Assembly: GCF_000235365.1 (NCBI RefSeq) | Contig: NC_016455.1 | Location: 868,001-932,000 of the forward strand | Length of the DNA: 64,000 nt | Source of the DNA: Eremothecium cymbalariae DBVPG#7215 | Taxonomy: Eukaryota > Ascomycota > Saccharomycetes > Saccharomycetales > Saccharomycetaceae | Reading direction: 5' to 3' | Shown: in pieces, positions 33,586 through 43,640 of the stretch | Position numbering within the stretch: the first letter of the stretch is position 1 | Layout: every line of letters starts with the position of its first letter | Notes under the pieces: model-generated | Told to the model about the DNA's origin: nothing | The model's input: only the letters and a program-made list of their open reading frames with translations | The model's database searches: none | Translations under genes and position numbers: made by a program

Positions 33586-33605
33586 CCAATCAGAGCCAAT
33601 CAGAG
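33586..33605 (+). promoter_or_regulatory. Tandem CCAAT element
   Basis: Two directly abutting copies of CCAATCAGAG, about 115-130 bp upstream of the YBL029C-A homologue start. CCAAT is the Hap2/3/4/5 core. The motif is seen; binding is inferred. Confidence 0.65.
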
Positions 33606-33717
33606 TTTGTTTTCTATTTTTTTGCAAGTCTAGAAGAAGAGAAGGAAAGGCAAAAAAACCAAGTAGCTAGAAAGACAGGCAACGCAGGCAACGCAGGCAA
33701 AATACAATTAGAGAAAG

Positions 33718-34008
33718 ATGTTTATGTGTCTACCTCTGTTTTTTGGTAAACGGGACTGGGACAAGCCGTATAGGAAAGACCCCGAGGGTCGGTACGGACA
33801 TGTGTACTGTCCCAATTGCCGTAATTTCAGCGTAGGTCCTGTGTGCAGGCGGGAGTTCGTTACTCTGTGTATGGTTCCGTTGATCCCTCTGTACTGGGGC
33901 CAGCAGTTGCGGTGTGGTGTTTGCAACTGGAGACAGGACTTCAAGAATACGGAGCAGTTAGAGAAGGTTTTGGTGGAACAGACGAGGCTTCGTGGTGGAG
34001 GGATTTGA
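33718..34008 (+). CDS. YBL029C-A homologue, small zinc-ribbon-like protein
   Basis: 96 residues, starting MFMCLPLFFGKRDWDKPYRK. Two CxxC pairs, C31/C34 (YCPNC) and C66/C69 (RCGVC), form an apparent zinc ribbon, separated by a hydrophobic stretch CMVPLIPLYWG that could associate with membrane. It ends with an amphipathic Glu/Lys-rich helix. S. cerevisiae YBL029C-A (about 94 residues, cell-periphery, function unknown) has the same layout, and the position between YBL029W and PET9 homologues matches on the expected strand. Confidence 0.85.
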   Translation: MFMCLPLFFGKRDWDKPYRKDPEGRYGHVYCPNCRNFSVGPVCRREFVTLCMVPLIPLYWGQQLRCGVCNWRQDFKNTEQLEKVLVEQTRLRGGGI

Positions 34009-34107
34009 ACGGCGGAAATAGGGCGGTGTTTTTAGTTCTGTATGTAGGGATGGGTTTGTACGTAGATTAAAATTGATGTGGTGTACGGGTGGTCTGCAAG
34101 CGTGGTG

Positions 34108-36804
34108 CTACTGGTTGTAGAAGCTGGACAGGTTGAGGGTTGGATCAGTGAGGAAGTAGTTTTCTAAATTTACAAGGTTGGGTTCCTGGTCTGGTCCGGA
34201 GAGGACGTCGTCTATGAAGGAGGGGATCTGTGGGTTGGGGATGGGTTGTTGTTGTTGTGGTTGTTGTTGGTTGAACTGCTGCGGTAGCTGGTTTACGAGG
34301 TGTTCTTGTTGGTTGTGTGGGAACAAGAGGTCGTTTAGGTAGGAGGGGTCCATTTCGTTTGGGGAGATAGTTGATAGTAGGGACTGGGAGGAGGCGTTGA
34401 GGTCGTTGTTGAACCAGTCGGTGTAGTTGAAGGCGGTTAGGGGGTCGTCGATGGTGATGTTGGACTGCCTGGTTTTCTTTTCCAGGTCGTCCAGGCTGGA
34501 GAATATTTTTCTGTAGTTGGAGAGCATCGTGGCCTGCAGGGACTTGAGCGTCAGCACGTAGTCGTTCCTGTTTAGTGGGAGCGCAGGGAGTTCGGGGGAA
34601 GTTTTTAAGTGTTCGTTGTATCTATCGACCGTTAGTTTCAGGAAGTGGGTGGTGACGATGGCCACGATGACCCACTTCCATGTGGAGATTGGGGTTTGGC
34701 GCTGGGCTATGGAGACGACGGTTTTCGTGCATCTGTCGAGGAGAAGGATGTTATCGTAGGAGACGTTATCGTAGAGGAAGGTGTTGCCTACAATGGAGAG
34801 GAAGCTTCCGAAATGGGCCAGGAGGAGCTCAAGGTACAGCTGGCTTGGGGTATCGTGGAGCAACATATAGTCTACGATGTGGAGGATACTTAGGGAGTTT
34901 TCGATGGAGTGGGCGACTAGTGGGAACTTGCGGACCAATTTTTTAGTTTCCAGTAGCGATTGTTGGAGTATCCATGGGGGCCGGACGGCAGCGTGTGCGA
35001 CGCTGCTTGCGGTGTGGTAGTATTTGACGTAGAGCAGAAGAATTCTGGGGCGGACCTGGTTCACCATGGTGGTGTCTTCGTCCTTTCGACGCATGGCCAT
35101 CAGCTGGGAGAAAACTTCGGCTAGGGCGGCTTCTCCCGAACGGGGCTTCAACAGGTCCGGCAGGGAATCGCGCCAGCAGTCCAGGCAATCTAGGATGTAG
35201 TTGATGTTTTGGATGCGTTTCTTACAGTCGATGTTTGTGGAGGATGATTGAGCTTTATTGCCGAATACTCTTATGTACGCCTCACTTTGTATGCGGTACA
35301 GTTTGTAGAAATAGTAATTGAGGGCGTGGTTCAAACTGGTGATAGAGTTGCTGCTTGCAAACAGTAGCCGCTTGTGAAACATGCTTTGCCAGTCGACGCC
35401 TGGAGGCGGACGCGGTTGCAACTCATACACAGCGGGTTGCTGCTGGAGTTGCCACTCCAGCATTTGGTAGAAATCCCATTCGTTGAACGCAGTGTTGTCG
35501 TGCTCGTGGATCAAAGACGGCTTCCCCGTAGATGTAGAGAGGGTCTTGTCGTAGCGGTAGCACCACCACCACACGTTGATTCTGCGCTGACGCTCCACAG
35601 GATCTTTGATGTGAAGATACGGCTCGCGATGGTGTAAATTCTGTGCCTGGCCAAGACGGATGGCGAACGAAAGCTGTAAATACGTTGTCTGCGGGACCGG
35701 CGAGTTCTCCAAGAAGATGCACATCAGGATTATTCCTTGCATGTACCCAACTGGGTCCGGCATTGAGATCATCCACGTAGTTTGGACGATGTTAATCGTC
35801 GTTCTCAGCATCTGGCTGGAAATCGATCTCCAGAGCTTGGACTCTGACGGAACCTGAAAACTGTTCACCGCGGCAGCGAGCAGCATCACCGCACCTGCCA
35901 ACAGCTTGTCTGTGATGCTCAGACCCTCAGGCGTCGCCGCACGCATCCTGCCAAAGATGGCTCTCACCTCTTCAAGCGTCAACACAGGAAACGTCCACAG
36001 AAAGTTGTTGATGAACACTTCACAGAGAATCTCACATTGCTCCACAGTCGGCCACGCGGGCAACTCCTCAAGATCAACGGCCAGCAGAAACTTGCTGCAA
36101 AACATGTCCTGACTCTTCCTCATAAAACCATTCAGCTTGATCAGCGGAATAATAACCTCGCTCTTCCCGCCCAATACCTTGTACAGCCATCTCAAACCGC
36201 GCCGCGAAAACAACGACAACGAAGTGTGCGTCCCAAAATACGTCTGCGACTTGCTATCCTCATACGACCCATCTGCAGGTAGCGACATCTGCGTCACCAC
36301 AGACTCCGATGAGCTGGAACCTTGAGACGACATGCTCCCAACCCGAGCGAACCGCGGCCTCCCATACACCTCCACAGACGACGTGCTTACCACATCCGCG
36401 TCCTCCTCCTCGTCCTCCTCCTCGCCCTCCTCATCCTCCTCACCGTCCTTTTCACCCTCGTCCCCAGCATCGCCGTCCACCCCGCATTCCTTCCCCTGCC
36501 TCCCCGCCCCCGCGCCAAGCTTGCTCGAAACCCTCTCCAACAACTGCTCCAACCGCTGCAGCCGCGACGACAGATCACCAAGCAGCTTCCTATTGGAAAT
36601 CCGCGTGGGCACCGGACGCCTTCTCTTGATCACATGCGTGTACGCGCACTCCAAATCGTGCTTCCCGCAGTTGGAACACGGCTCTTCGCCGTTGCATTTG
36701 ATCTTCTTGGCCCGACACGTATCACACGCCTTGGACACTCTCTTCCGAGGCAATTGCATCGACTTCTCTGGCATCATATACTGACCATGCACACCCTTGG
36801 TCAT
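34108..36804 (-). CDS. Zn2Cys6 (Gal4-type) fungal transcription factor
   Basis: 898 residues. The binuclear zinc cluster is classic: C27-x2-C30-x6-C37-x5-C43-x2-C46-x6-C53, followed by basic RRRPVPTR, a Leu-rich coiled coil (SSRLQRLEQLLERVSSKL, dimerisation), an acidic patch near residues 110-140, and the fungal middle-homology domain with the RRRINVWWWCYRYDKTLS signature. The C-terminus is Gln/Asn/Pro-rich and acidic, ending FIDDVLSGPDQEPNLVNLEN, a likely activation domain. It sits divergent to the ADP/ATP carrier gene, a place where S. cerevisiae has no such gene. It resembles the Pdr1/Yrr1-type drug regulators in general layout, but I cannot name an orthologue. Confidence 0.93.
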   Translation of the reverse strand: MTKGVHGQYMMPEKSMQLPRKRVSKACDTCRAKKIKCNGEEPCSNCGKHDLECAYTHVIKRRRPVPTRISNRKLLGDLSSRLQRLEQLLERVSSKLGAGAGRQGKECGVDGDAGDEGEKDGEEDEEGEEEDEEEDADVVSTSSVEVYGRPRFARVGSMSSQGSSSSESVVTQMSLPADGSYEDSKSQTYFGTHTSLSLFSRRGLRWLYKVLGGKSEVIIPLIKLNGFMRKSQDMFCSKFLLAVDLEELPAWPTVEQCEILCEVFINNFLWTFPVLTLEEVRAIFGRMRAATPEGLSITDKLLAGAVMLLAAAVNSFQVPSESKLWRSISSQMLRTTINIVQTTWMISMPDPVGYMQGIILMCIFLENSPVPQTTYLQLSFAIRLGQAQNLHHREPYLHIKDPVERQRRINVWWWCYRYDKTLSTSTGKPSLIHEHDNTAFNEWDFYQMLEWQLQQQPAVYELQPRPPPGVDWQSMFHKRLLFASSNSITSLNHALNYYFYKLYRIQSEAYIRVFGNKAQSSSTNIDCKKRIQNINYILDCLDCWRDSLPDLLKPRSGEAALAEVFSQLMAMRRKDEDTTMVNQVRPRILLLYVKYYHTASSVAHAAVRPPWILQQSLLETKKLVRKFPLVAHSIENSLSILHIVDYMLLHDTPSQLYLELLLAHFGSFLSIVGNTFLYDNVSYDNILLLDRCTKTVVSIAQRQTPISTWKWVIVAIVTTHFLKLTVDRYNEHLKTSPELPALPLNRNDYVLTLKSLQATMLSNYRKIFSSLDDLEKKTRQSNITIDDPLTAFNYTDWFNNDLNASSQSLLSTISPNEMDPSYLNDLLFPHNQQEHLVNQLPQQFNQQQPQQQQPIPNPQIPSFIDDVLSGPDQEPNLVNLENYFLTDPTLNLSSFYNQ

Positions 36805-36983
36805 AGAACGATCTATAACGATGGTTTTCTGGGGAATAGAATGACCTTGTTTTCTGTTTTTCTGCGTTGCTTTGTAGATAGCTTAGTGCTGGGTTCGGTT
36901 TGTCCTGGATCTTAATGAATTACTCAGCTGTATGACTTTGGTTACGGAAGCTCACGACGCTGGAGCGCTAGGCAGGGCTCGGA

Positions 36984-37025
36984 GCCGCCGCCGCCGCCCG
37001 CTGGCCAGCGGGCGGCGGCGGCGGC
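36984..37025. repeat. Perfect 42-bp GC palindrome without spacer
   Basis: Twenty-one-base arms meet at TGGCCA: a GCC-triplet run, then CCCGCTGG, mirrored exactly by CCAGCGGG and a GGC-triplet run. Every base pairs. The stem is about 95 % G+C. Confidence 0.97.
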
Positions 37026-37050
37026 GAGACGGGCGGTACGGCACAGCGTG

Positions 37051-37080
37051 GGGGTACGGTTGGGGGCCCAACCGTACCCC
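37051..37080. repeat. Perfect inverted repeat, 14-bp arms
   Basis: GGGGTACGGTTGGG, 2-base spacer GG, CCCAACCGTACCCC, 25 bp after the 42-bp palindrome. CGG/CCG triplets of the kind read by Zn2Cys6 proteins are included. Confidence 0.95.
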
Positions 37081-37545
37081 TGTCGCGGCAAATCCCCCCC
37101 CGCGGCCAGCCAATCAGCGAGCGCGCTTCATACAGCCCTGCACCACATAGAAAAATTTTCTTCCGGAATCGGGTCGGCTTCGATCGTCGTCATTGGCTCG
37201 CCCGCCCAGCGCCTGGTGGACTATTGGCCGCGAAACCGTGAATCTATTTAAATAGACAGAGTTTTTGCTCTTCCCTTGTCCTGTATCGTTTTCTTTTACT
37301 TCTCGTGAAGTGTTTTTTTTTCTTGTCTTTCAAGTGGATACATTATACAGTGTTAAGGCTTTTGAGAATCAAAGGAAAGGACGTAAGCGGAGTCTTTAGT
37401 TTTGTTTCCCTTTCTTATCGATCAGTTTGTTTGTTTGGTCTTTTTTCATAGTTTTCTTCATTTTTCTCTAAGAAAAATTTTTAGGAATTACATTTGAAGG
37501 GTATCTTATATTATCATCACATCAGTAGTTATTATACAAGACGCA

Positions 37546-38457
37546 ATGGGCAGTGATTCACAATCTAATTTTGCTGTGAACTTTTTGATGGGCGGTGTTT
37601 CCGCGGCGGTTTCCAAGACGGTGGCGGCGCCTATTGAGAGAGTGAAGTTGTTGATTCAGAACCAGGATGAGATGCTCAAGCAGGGGACTTTGGACAAGCG
37701 GTACGACAGTATTGCGGAGTGTTTCCGTAGAACGGCCAAGAACGAGGGTATTGTTTCGTTCTGGAGGGGTAACACGGCCAATGTGATTCGTTACTTTCCT
37801 ACTCAGGCTTTGAACTTTGCTTTCAAGGACAAGATCAAGTCTTTGTTTGGTCGTTCCAAGGAGGATGGGTACGCCGCGTGGTTTGCCAGTAACTTGGCTT
37901 CGGGTGGTGCTGCTGGTGGTTTGTCGTTGATGTTTGTGTACTCTTTGGACTATGCGAGAACGCGTTTGGCTGCGGACTCCAAGTCTGCCAAGAAGGGTGG
38001 CGAGCGTCAGTTCAATGGGTTGGTTGATGTTTACAAGAAGACTTTGAGCACCGATGGTATTGCTGGTTTGTACAGAGGTTTCTTGCCTTCTGTGTTTGGT
38101 ATTGTTGTGTACAGAGGTTTGTACTTTGGTTTGTACGACTCGTTGAAGCCTTTGTTGTTGACTGGTTCTTTGGACGGTTCTTTTGCTGCCTCTTTCATTT
38201 TGGGTTGGTTGGTCACTACTGCTGCTTCCACCGCGTCCTACCCATTGGACACTGTTAGAAGGAGAATGATGATGACTTCCGGCCAGGCCGTCAAGTACGA
38301 TGGTGCCTTTGACGCCTTCAGAAGAATTGTTGCCGCTGAGGGTGTCCCATCCTTGTTCAAGGGTTGTGGTGCGAACATCTTGAGAGCTGTTGCAGGTGCT
38401 GGTGCTATCTCTTTGTACGACCGGTTGCAGTTCGTCATGTTTGGTAAGAAGTTTTAA
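37546..38457 (+). CDS. PET9: Mitochondrial ADP/ATP carrier
   Basis: 303 residues, a three-repeat mitochondrial carrier. Carrier motifs are [14 protein letters not shown] and PLDTVRRR; the ADP/ATP carrier signature RRRMMM is present. It exchanges cytosolic ADP for matrix ATP across the inner membrane. Codon use is strongly biased (TTG, GGT, GTT), typical of high expression. It stands where both AAC3 (YBR085W) and PET9/AAC2 (YBL030C) would be in the ancestral order, so it is the single representative of that pair. Confidence 0.97.
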   Translation: MGSDSQSNFAVNFLMGGVSAAVSKTVAAPIERVKLLIQNQDEMLKQGTLDKRYDSIAECFRRTAKNEGIVSFWRGNTANVIRYFPTQALNFAFKDKIKSLFGRSKEDGYAAWFASNLASGGAAGGLSLMFVYSLDYARTRLAADSKSAKKGGERQFNGLVDVYKKTLSTDGIAGLYRGFLPSVFGIVVYRGLYFGLYDSLKPLLLTGSLDGSFAASFILGWLVTTAASTASYPLDTVRRRMMMTSGQAVKYDGAFDAFRRIVAAEGVPSLFKGCGANILRAVAGAGAISLYDRLQFVMFGKKF

Positions 38458-39245
38458 TGATCACTGTTGGTTCAGACGATACACACACACACCCCGGTAG
38501 TTTTTAGCTCTCCGGAGCACGTCGCGCGGCATTCGCTACTCAAGAATACCGTAGAGACGTTGCTCAGAGGAAGCTTCATATAATACAGAAAAGCTATTGA
38601 TTGGTGCGTATGTTTTTGTTTTTATGCCTTTTTTACTACTCAGTATCTTTTTGAAAAACGGCGCATAATCGGGGAAGTGCAGATATGTGTGTTATATTAT
38701 TTCACCTCAAAGAAAATGGACACAAATCTGTATTTATACTTGTATTGGTGTTCTATGTTCACCGTTTTTTTTCACCTTATCCCTACATCTTTATCCCTCC
38801 CCCTACCAAACGTTTGATATATATATCGAGCTTTCCTCATTTTTGGAAAGCTTCACCCCTACCTATATTCATATATATATAATGATTTTGAATTACTGGA
38901 TCAGTATATAGTCTTTAATTTTTTTTAAGAACTTTTTCGACGTGTATGTATAACTATTATTATTATTATGATGATAATGCATGCATGTCAAGGGCGGAGA
39001 CGAGGAGAGGAAGGCTTCTAGTTAACAGTAATGGTAGCGAGAGGCCTGAAATGGCCTGCAAGAGAGGGCTTGTTTTTTTAATTTTGTTTTCTGTTTTCGA
39101 CGCATACATAACTATGGTTAAGAGATGAAACGATTAGAAGCACGCAAAGAGGAGTTTTGGAGACGTGAGGGATAAGGGAGATGGCCGATGATTAAGTTAA
39201 CCTTATGTTACAACGCGTGAGTCGCGTGGGCCAGGGGGAGTATGC
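38458..39245. other. Convergent intergenic region AAC/SHE1
   Basis: AT-rich 3' flanks with T-rich tracts and ATATATAT near 38816 and 38871. Small open frames here have no recognisable content. Confidence 0.5.
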
Positions 39246-40799
39246 TTAAGATGCTGCAATGTATGTCTGTTTCTTGAGGCCTTGAATGATGCATAGTGCG
39301 TCCGCCCAGTTATCTCCACGACGGTCTTCTTCTGTTAGATCCACTGCCACTGCCCACCGACAAATCACCGCCTGTGCTTGTTCGTTGCAAAGACGGGGGG
39401 AGGCCTTTGGCCTGGCTTTCAAGTCAGTGATTGATCGGGAACGTGGTATGCCAGTAGGGTGGTGGTAGCTGTTGGTGCCGCTCGCGCTGGTTGCAGTTGC
39501 TGCACTAGTAGGAGTTGCAAACGTATTGCCAGTGCCGTCATCCTGATCGTTTTGCTTGCTGATGTAGTGTAGATCACCCTGTGTCTTGGATTTGCGAATC
39601 GTACAAGACTTTTGCTGAGTTGCCGTGGTCGGCTGATGGTAGAGTCTGTCAAAGACGCTTTTCGATGCAACTACCTTTGGTTTTGTTTTATCGGAGTCAT
39701 TGTTGGTCACAAACGGTTGAGGACTAATTGGGGAGTGTTGACTGGTATTTATCGTCAACTGTGGCCGAAATTTGGACGACGTTGGCACGCTAGAAGAGGA
39801 TGAAGAACCTGTAACTGGTGACCGATGGGTGAACACCGTAAATTGCTGCTTGGGCGTGGGTATCGGTGAAGACTGACGATGATGCTGGAAGGACAAAGAA
39901 GATGAAGATGAAGATGCTGCTAAAGGTGAAGCTTTCTTTCGAATTTGGGGGAAGATACTTGCTGCATCGTGCTGGCTTCTGAGTAGTGGATTAACTGTCT
40001 TCTGTCTCGAAGTAATCGTGGGCTTTGCAAAAGCAGGGCCACCTGGGCCTTGGATGCTGGACGTGATTGCAGAACTTGACACAGCTCTTAATTCTCCATA
40101 GAGATTTGCAAAACCCTTCTTTCTAGGTAAGAGGTTTTCTTTGTCGCTGCCACCAGTCAAAGACTGACGGATGATGGACGATCTCCGGCGCTGCCTTTCG
40201 CGTTCGCGATGATGCTCTCTTGGGGTACTCATGTTCATACGCAACCTTCGTATCCTCCGCGTTATATCTGTGACTGGGCTAGTAGTAAGCCTTTCCACAA
40301 TATTGCCCATCGCATCTCGAGCCCTCTTGTTGTAAAGTAACTCACCCCGGTCCGTTTCTCTTGTCAAAGGAACGGCAGTCATGGCGTCTTGAATCGAGTA
40401 ACGCTTTGGTGTGGCCGGTACGTTTAGACCCTGGCGATTGCGTTTCACAGCATAGTGGGTATCTATCGAATCCATATTCTGGATCAGTTCCCCATGCACA
40501 GACTCGAACCTCGATGCATGGTTTTTTTGGGTCTCGTTATCTTGCTCCTGTTCAGGATCAGTTAGAGTTGATGCCGTAGATACCGTAGATACCGTAGACG
40601 AAGTCAAATTTGCAAGCAAATTCGTCGCACGATGATCCAACTCGTTGAGCACAGAGTTCCCCAGGCGCCGAGACACACCAATATTGTCTATGAGCTGTTG
40701 TTTTTCGTCTAAATTCTGCTGTTGCAGAATTTGCTGCTGCTGCTGCTGCTGCTGCTGCGACAATTCCGTGGGAGACATCTTCTGTGATCCCTCTTGCAT
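39246..40799 (-). CDS. SHE1: She1-like spindle/microtubule protein
   Basis: 517 residues, basic, Ser/Gln-rich and mostly disordered. A poly-Gln tract follows MSPTELS near the N-terminus; a conserved-looking core YSIQDAMTAVPLTRETDR to RRIRRLRMNMSTPREHHR is at about residues 135-200, and KSVFDRLYHQPT near 385. She1 in S. cerevisiae (338 residues) binds microtubules and regulates dynein and spindle orientation. Position between PET9 and HEK2 homologues and orientation both match YBL031W. Sequence evidence for She1 alone is weak, as the family evolves fast; the call rests mainly on synteny. Confidence 0.72.
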   Translation of the reverse strand: MQEGSQKMSPTELSQQQQQQQQQILQQQNLDEKQQLIDNIGVSRRLGNSVLNELDHRATNLLANLTSSTVSTVSTASTLTDPEQEQDNETQKNHASRFESVHGELIQNMDSIDTHYAVKRNRQGLNVPATPKRYSIQDAMTAVPLTRETDRGELLYNKRARDAMGNIVERLTTSPVTDITRRIRRLRMNMSTPREHHRERERQRRRSSIIRQSLTGGSDKENLLPRKKGFANLYGELRAVSSSAITSSIQGPGGPAFAKPTITSRQKTVNPLLRSQHDAASIFPQIRKKASPLAASSSSSSLSFQHHRQSSPIPTPKQQFTVFTHRSPVTGSSSSSSVPTSSKFRPQLTINTSQHSPISPQPFVTNNDSDKTKPKVVASKSVFDRLYHQPTTATQQKSCTIRKSKTQGDLHYISKQNDQDDGTGNTFATPTSAATATSASGTNSYHHPTGIPRSRSITDLKARPKASPRLCNEQAQAVICRWAVAVDLTEEDRRGDNWADALCIIQGLKKQTYIAAS

Positions 40800-41063
40800 A
40801 AATGCTTTCTTCAGACTTGGAAGTATTCAATGCCAACAGATAAAATGGTCCGTCTCCTTGTCAATGAATGGTATGCATGTACCAATGGAACCTCGTAGGA
40901 TAACACACTGACAAAATTTACTTCTCCAACACAAAACAAGAGCGATGCCAAAGCTAAAAGGAAACCGCACCAGTTATATTTGATAAAGGGAGACAAAAAA
41001 GGAGACAAGCTTAAAGAGAGAGAGGAAGAGCAGCAGAGGAAGAGGAAAGATCTGTGTCTTTGT

Positions 41064-41068
<5 letters not shown>

Positions 41069-41093
<25 letters not shown>
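41069..41093. repeat. (TG)n microsatellite
   Basis: About 12 TG dinucleotides, 270 bp upstream of the SHE1 start. Confidence 0.85.
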
Positions 41094-41094
<1 letters not shown>

Positions 41095-41653
41095 GTGGAA
41101 AAAAAAATTATAAAAATCACAAATACACCAATATCAGAAATGGCCTTAAACCTTTAAAGTAGGCTGTTCTTGATTTAATAATGTAGCCTTAGTCAATTGA
41201 CCTCTTGCCTGCAACAGTGCGTGTTCTCAGCGTACGCGATCTCTTGCGTTGTCTTTAATAGTAATAGTAAATAAATAAGCCTGGGACAACCGCTTTCGAG
41301 AGCCTATGGTTTGATAGATGAAGGAACACTGGTTCTGTTGCTTTGTGCGGAATGAGTCCACTCGAAGGAGTATTATCGGTAACAATTATAGCAGCCCACG
41401 ACGGCAAGGTGGTGGTGAACGATCTATTGCGAATCTGCTTCTTTGTTTTGTGGTGTAGTAGTTGTGGCAACGTCTTCCTATATTCGGAAGATGAAAAACA
41501 ACAGAGGGTACACGGTTAGGCAGAAACGGAAGTATCGCAGGTACACTCTACAATTCTATGGAGAGATAGCATAGGATTTTGTACCTTAAATGCAGTAGTG
41601 GGGGGTTGAGTGTGAACTCATGGATCTTGGGCTATTCGAAAAAGCGTGAGTGG

Positions 41654-41720
41654 ACCGGTTTCGTAATCGCAGCGTGCTATATATGTTGGGTTTTTATATA
41701 AGCAAATTACGTAAACCGGT
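41654..41720. repeat. Spaced inverted repeat flanking TATA-like sequence
   Basis: ACCGGTTTCGTAAT (41654-41667) and ATTACGTAAACCGGT (41706-41720) are reverse complements apart from one extra base. The 38-base interval contains TATATATG and TTTTATATAAG. It may be a pair of regulator sites around a promoter. Confidence 0.7.
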
Positions 41721-42605
41721 TTGGCAACTTTGCTCATGCATATGTATTTCTATATCTTAAAGGTGTATTCCGAGGTTAGAATGGGACGGAACGTTCAATC
41801 GGGTGGATATTTATCTAGTTATGGACTGCTACTGAAGTAGAAGTGGTAGCGGTAGTAAAGGTGGTGGTAGACAATCTAATAATGATCGAAAGGAGTAAAA
41901 AACAAATAGAGAGGCAAATCTGAAACAGATACGAAGTCAAAAACGGGAATTATGGGTACTAATAATACTAATGACACTAATAATATAATAATACATACAT
42001 ACAGATGCATAATAGTAAGTTACATAGTTAGAAATCGATATAAAAAGATAGGATACTATAAGTAATACAGTGGGACAAAAGGTCATTCACAGCAATAGAA
42101 GGGAGAGGCAGAAAACTCATGATATAACGATACATATGTATACGATGAGTGCGCAAATGAATTTTTACCATCACGAAGGCTAGGTGGACTTGGCACAGCT
42201 TTCGATATAGACGTTCTTGGAAGATTGGAGGAGACTGATGGGGAGGAAAGGGAAAGAAAGAAAGAAAGAATGGAAGTAAAATAAAAAAGATCAATTATTC
42301 TGAGAGTGATAGCTGCAAGTGAATTTAGTATAAGTTGATTTGACTTCAATTATATTTTTACTTTTTATTGGCTTTGAGACCTTTTTTTTCAGGCTATTTT
42401 TGTTGTGTTTATGTTCTATTTGAAAAAAATGAATGATATTAGAAAAAGAGTCCAGTCGTAGAGAATCAAAAGCGGATGGGTGAGATGAAGGGAACGACCG
42501 AGAGGAGAGAGTGTGTTTGCGTGCGCGCATGCATGCATGTGAGTGTGTGTGAGTGTGTGTGAGTGCGTGTTTTCTCGGTAATTGAGATACATAATACACA
42601 AAAAT

Positions 42606-43640
42606 TCACTGCTTTTCTAAGCGCCTTTCTTTTTCAGTTTCCAAGTTTTTCAATATCATTGTTTGAGCTAATTTGACCGACTTTTGGTCGTTGCCAGTAA
42701 TTGTAAACTCCCTTTCATTGTTTTGATTTGGGTCTTGCGCCACCGTGATCTTCGTTCTCGTGTACTTCCTTAAGTTTGCAATACGATTGCCGCCGTGGCC
42801 TAGCAACGCACCTACAAATTCAGCTGGTATACCAACGGTGGCCGTGACATGGATATCTTTTGAGTGTTTCGAGTGAGGATAGTATCTTTTCTCCTTGGTG
42901 TCCAAAACTTCATCATTGATTAGCGTTTTGTTGATATCTTTGATACAATTGGCAATTGAGTTTGGGAACCCCTGGATTTCTAAGATCCTATCTTGCGAGT
43001 CGGGAAGAAACGTCTTGGACACCACCAGTTTCACAGAATGCGTCTCAATCAACTTCTTGATCTTCGTACCTTGAGTACCAATGATCGACGACACTTGGCT
43101 ATTCGTCACAATCAATCTAAGATTGCCGATTTGCTTTAGCTTCTCCGGATCTTCGATCTCATCGAGAGAGGGCGGGGGGAGTATAAAGTTGAGATGCTTG
43201 AACACATGCTGCTCTTGCTCCGACTCCCCACAATCCTCCTCGGTAGCATCATCCGTCAAAACCTTAACCAGATCCGCCAACGAATTGGCCACCGAAGTAA
43301 TACTCCCAGTAACCTCCAACAAACGATCGGAACACGACTTCTCCTTCGGAGAAATCCCGATTTTCACACCATTCGCAGTACGAATATTATTTATCGTGTT
43401 CCCCCCCGGCCCAATGATCCTGGCCGCCTCTTTTAGCGACAACAACACTTTTTGCGTAACATATGTCGACAGCTGGGACGCAGAACCCAGAGAACCATCC
43501 TTCGCCACACTCGACGTGGCACCCCCCACAGCCGCTGGAACCCCACTCACACCACCAACAACCTCACCTGGCGAAGAGGGCAACTCAGAAGTCGCAGCAG
43601 CAGCAGCAGCAGCAGTAGCACTGGTATCAGTCATTGTCAT
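42606..43640 (-). CDS. HEK2: Hek2/Khd1, triple KH-domain RNA-binding protein
   Basis: 344 residues with three KH domains, each showing the GxxG loop: [13 protein letters not shown] (about residue 75), [13 protein letters not shown] (about 185) and [13 protein letters not shown] (about 285). The N-terminal 60 residues are Ala/Ser/Gly-rich. Hek2/Khd1 (S. cerevisiae 381) binds mRNAs such as ASH1, represses their translation during transport and acts at telomeres. Position next to SHE1 and RIB1 matches YBL032W. Confidence 0.94.
   Translation of the reverse strand: MTMTDTSATAAAAAAATSELPSSPGEVVGGVSGVPAAVGGATSSVAKDGSLGSASQLSTYVTQKVLLSLKEAARIIGPGGNTINNIRTANGVKIGISPKEKSCSDRLLEVTGSITSVANSLADLVKVLTDDATEEDCGESEQEQHVFKHLNFILPPPSLDEIEDPEKLKQIGNLRLIVTNSQVSSIIGTQGTKIKKLIETHSVKLVVSKTFLPDSQDRILEIQGFPNSIANCIKDINKTLINDEVLDTKEKRYYPHSKHSKDIHVTATVGIPAEFVGALLGHGGNRIANLRKYTRTKITVAQDPNQNNEREFTITGNDQKSVKLAQTMILKNLETEKERRLEKQ

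Larger units (their letters stand above)
31752..33717. promoter_or_regulatory. Long divergent intergenic region (2 kb) with microsatellite, palindromes and CCAAT boxes
   Basis: The region between the YBL029W-position gene and the YBL029C-A homologue. From left to right: C/T-rich and TA-rich sequence including an (AT)n tract, a GC-rich centre (32730-33260) with perfect inverted repeats, a Reb1-type GTTACCCGG at 33190-33198, and a tandem CCAAT element near 33586. No convincing coding frame was found; the open frames here have skewed composition. Confidence 0.6.
36805..37545. promoter_or_regulatory. Divergent promoter region Zn2Cys6 gene/AAC, with palindromes and CCAAT boxes
   Basis: A 741-bp gap. 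The Zn2Cys6-proximal half has two GC-rich palindromes (separate entries). The AAC-proximal half has three CCAAT boxes (CCAATCAG at 37110, ATTGG at 37192 and 37223) and TATTTAAATA at 37244-37253, then a T-rich leader. Three CCAAT boxes fit Hap-complex control of a respiratory gene. Confidence 0.65.
40800..42605. other. Long intergenic region SHE1/HEK2 (1.8 kb)
   Basis: It holds the SHE1 promoter and the HEK2 3' region. Visible structure: a (TG)n tract at about 41069-41093, a spaced inverted repeat at 41654-41720 around TATA-like sequence, trinucleotide TAA-type repeats near 41955-41990, and GTGTGAGT-type repeats at 42537-42566. The only open frame of note (41255-41470, minus) begins at TTG and looks random. 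For a yeast, 1.8 kb without a gene is long, so a non-coding transcript is possible. Confidence 0.5.

Noticed and set aside
36322..36915. 197-codon plus-strand frame rich in Pro/Leu/Arg
   Set aside because: Antisense of the 5' end of the Zn2Cys6 gene, whose zinc cluster is unmistakable on the other strand.
41255..41470. 71-codon minus-strand frame between SHE1 and HEK2
   Set aside because: It starts at TTG and I found no splice signals or family likeness that would make it a second exon.
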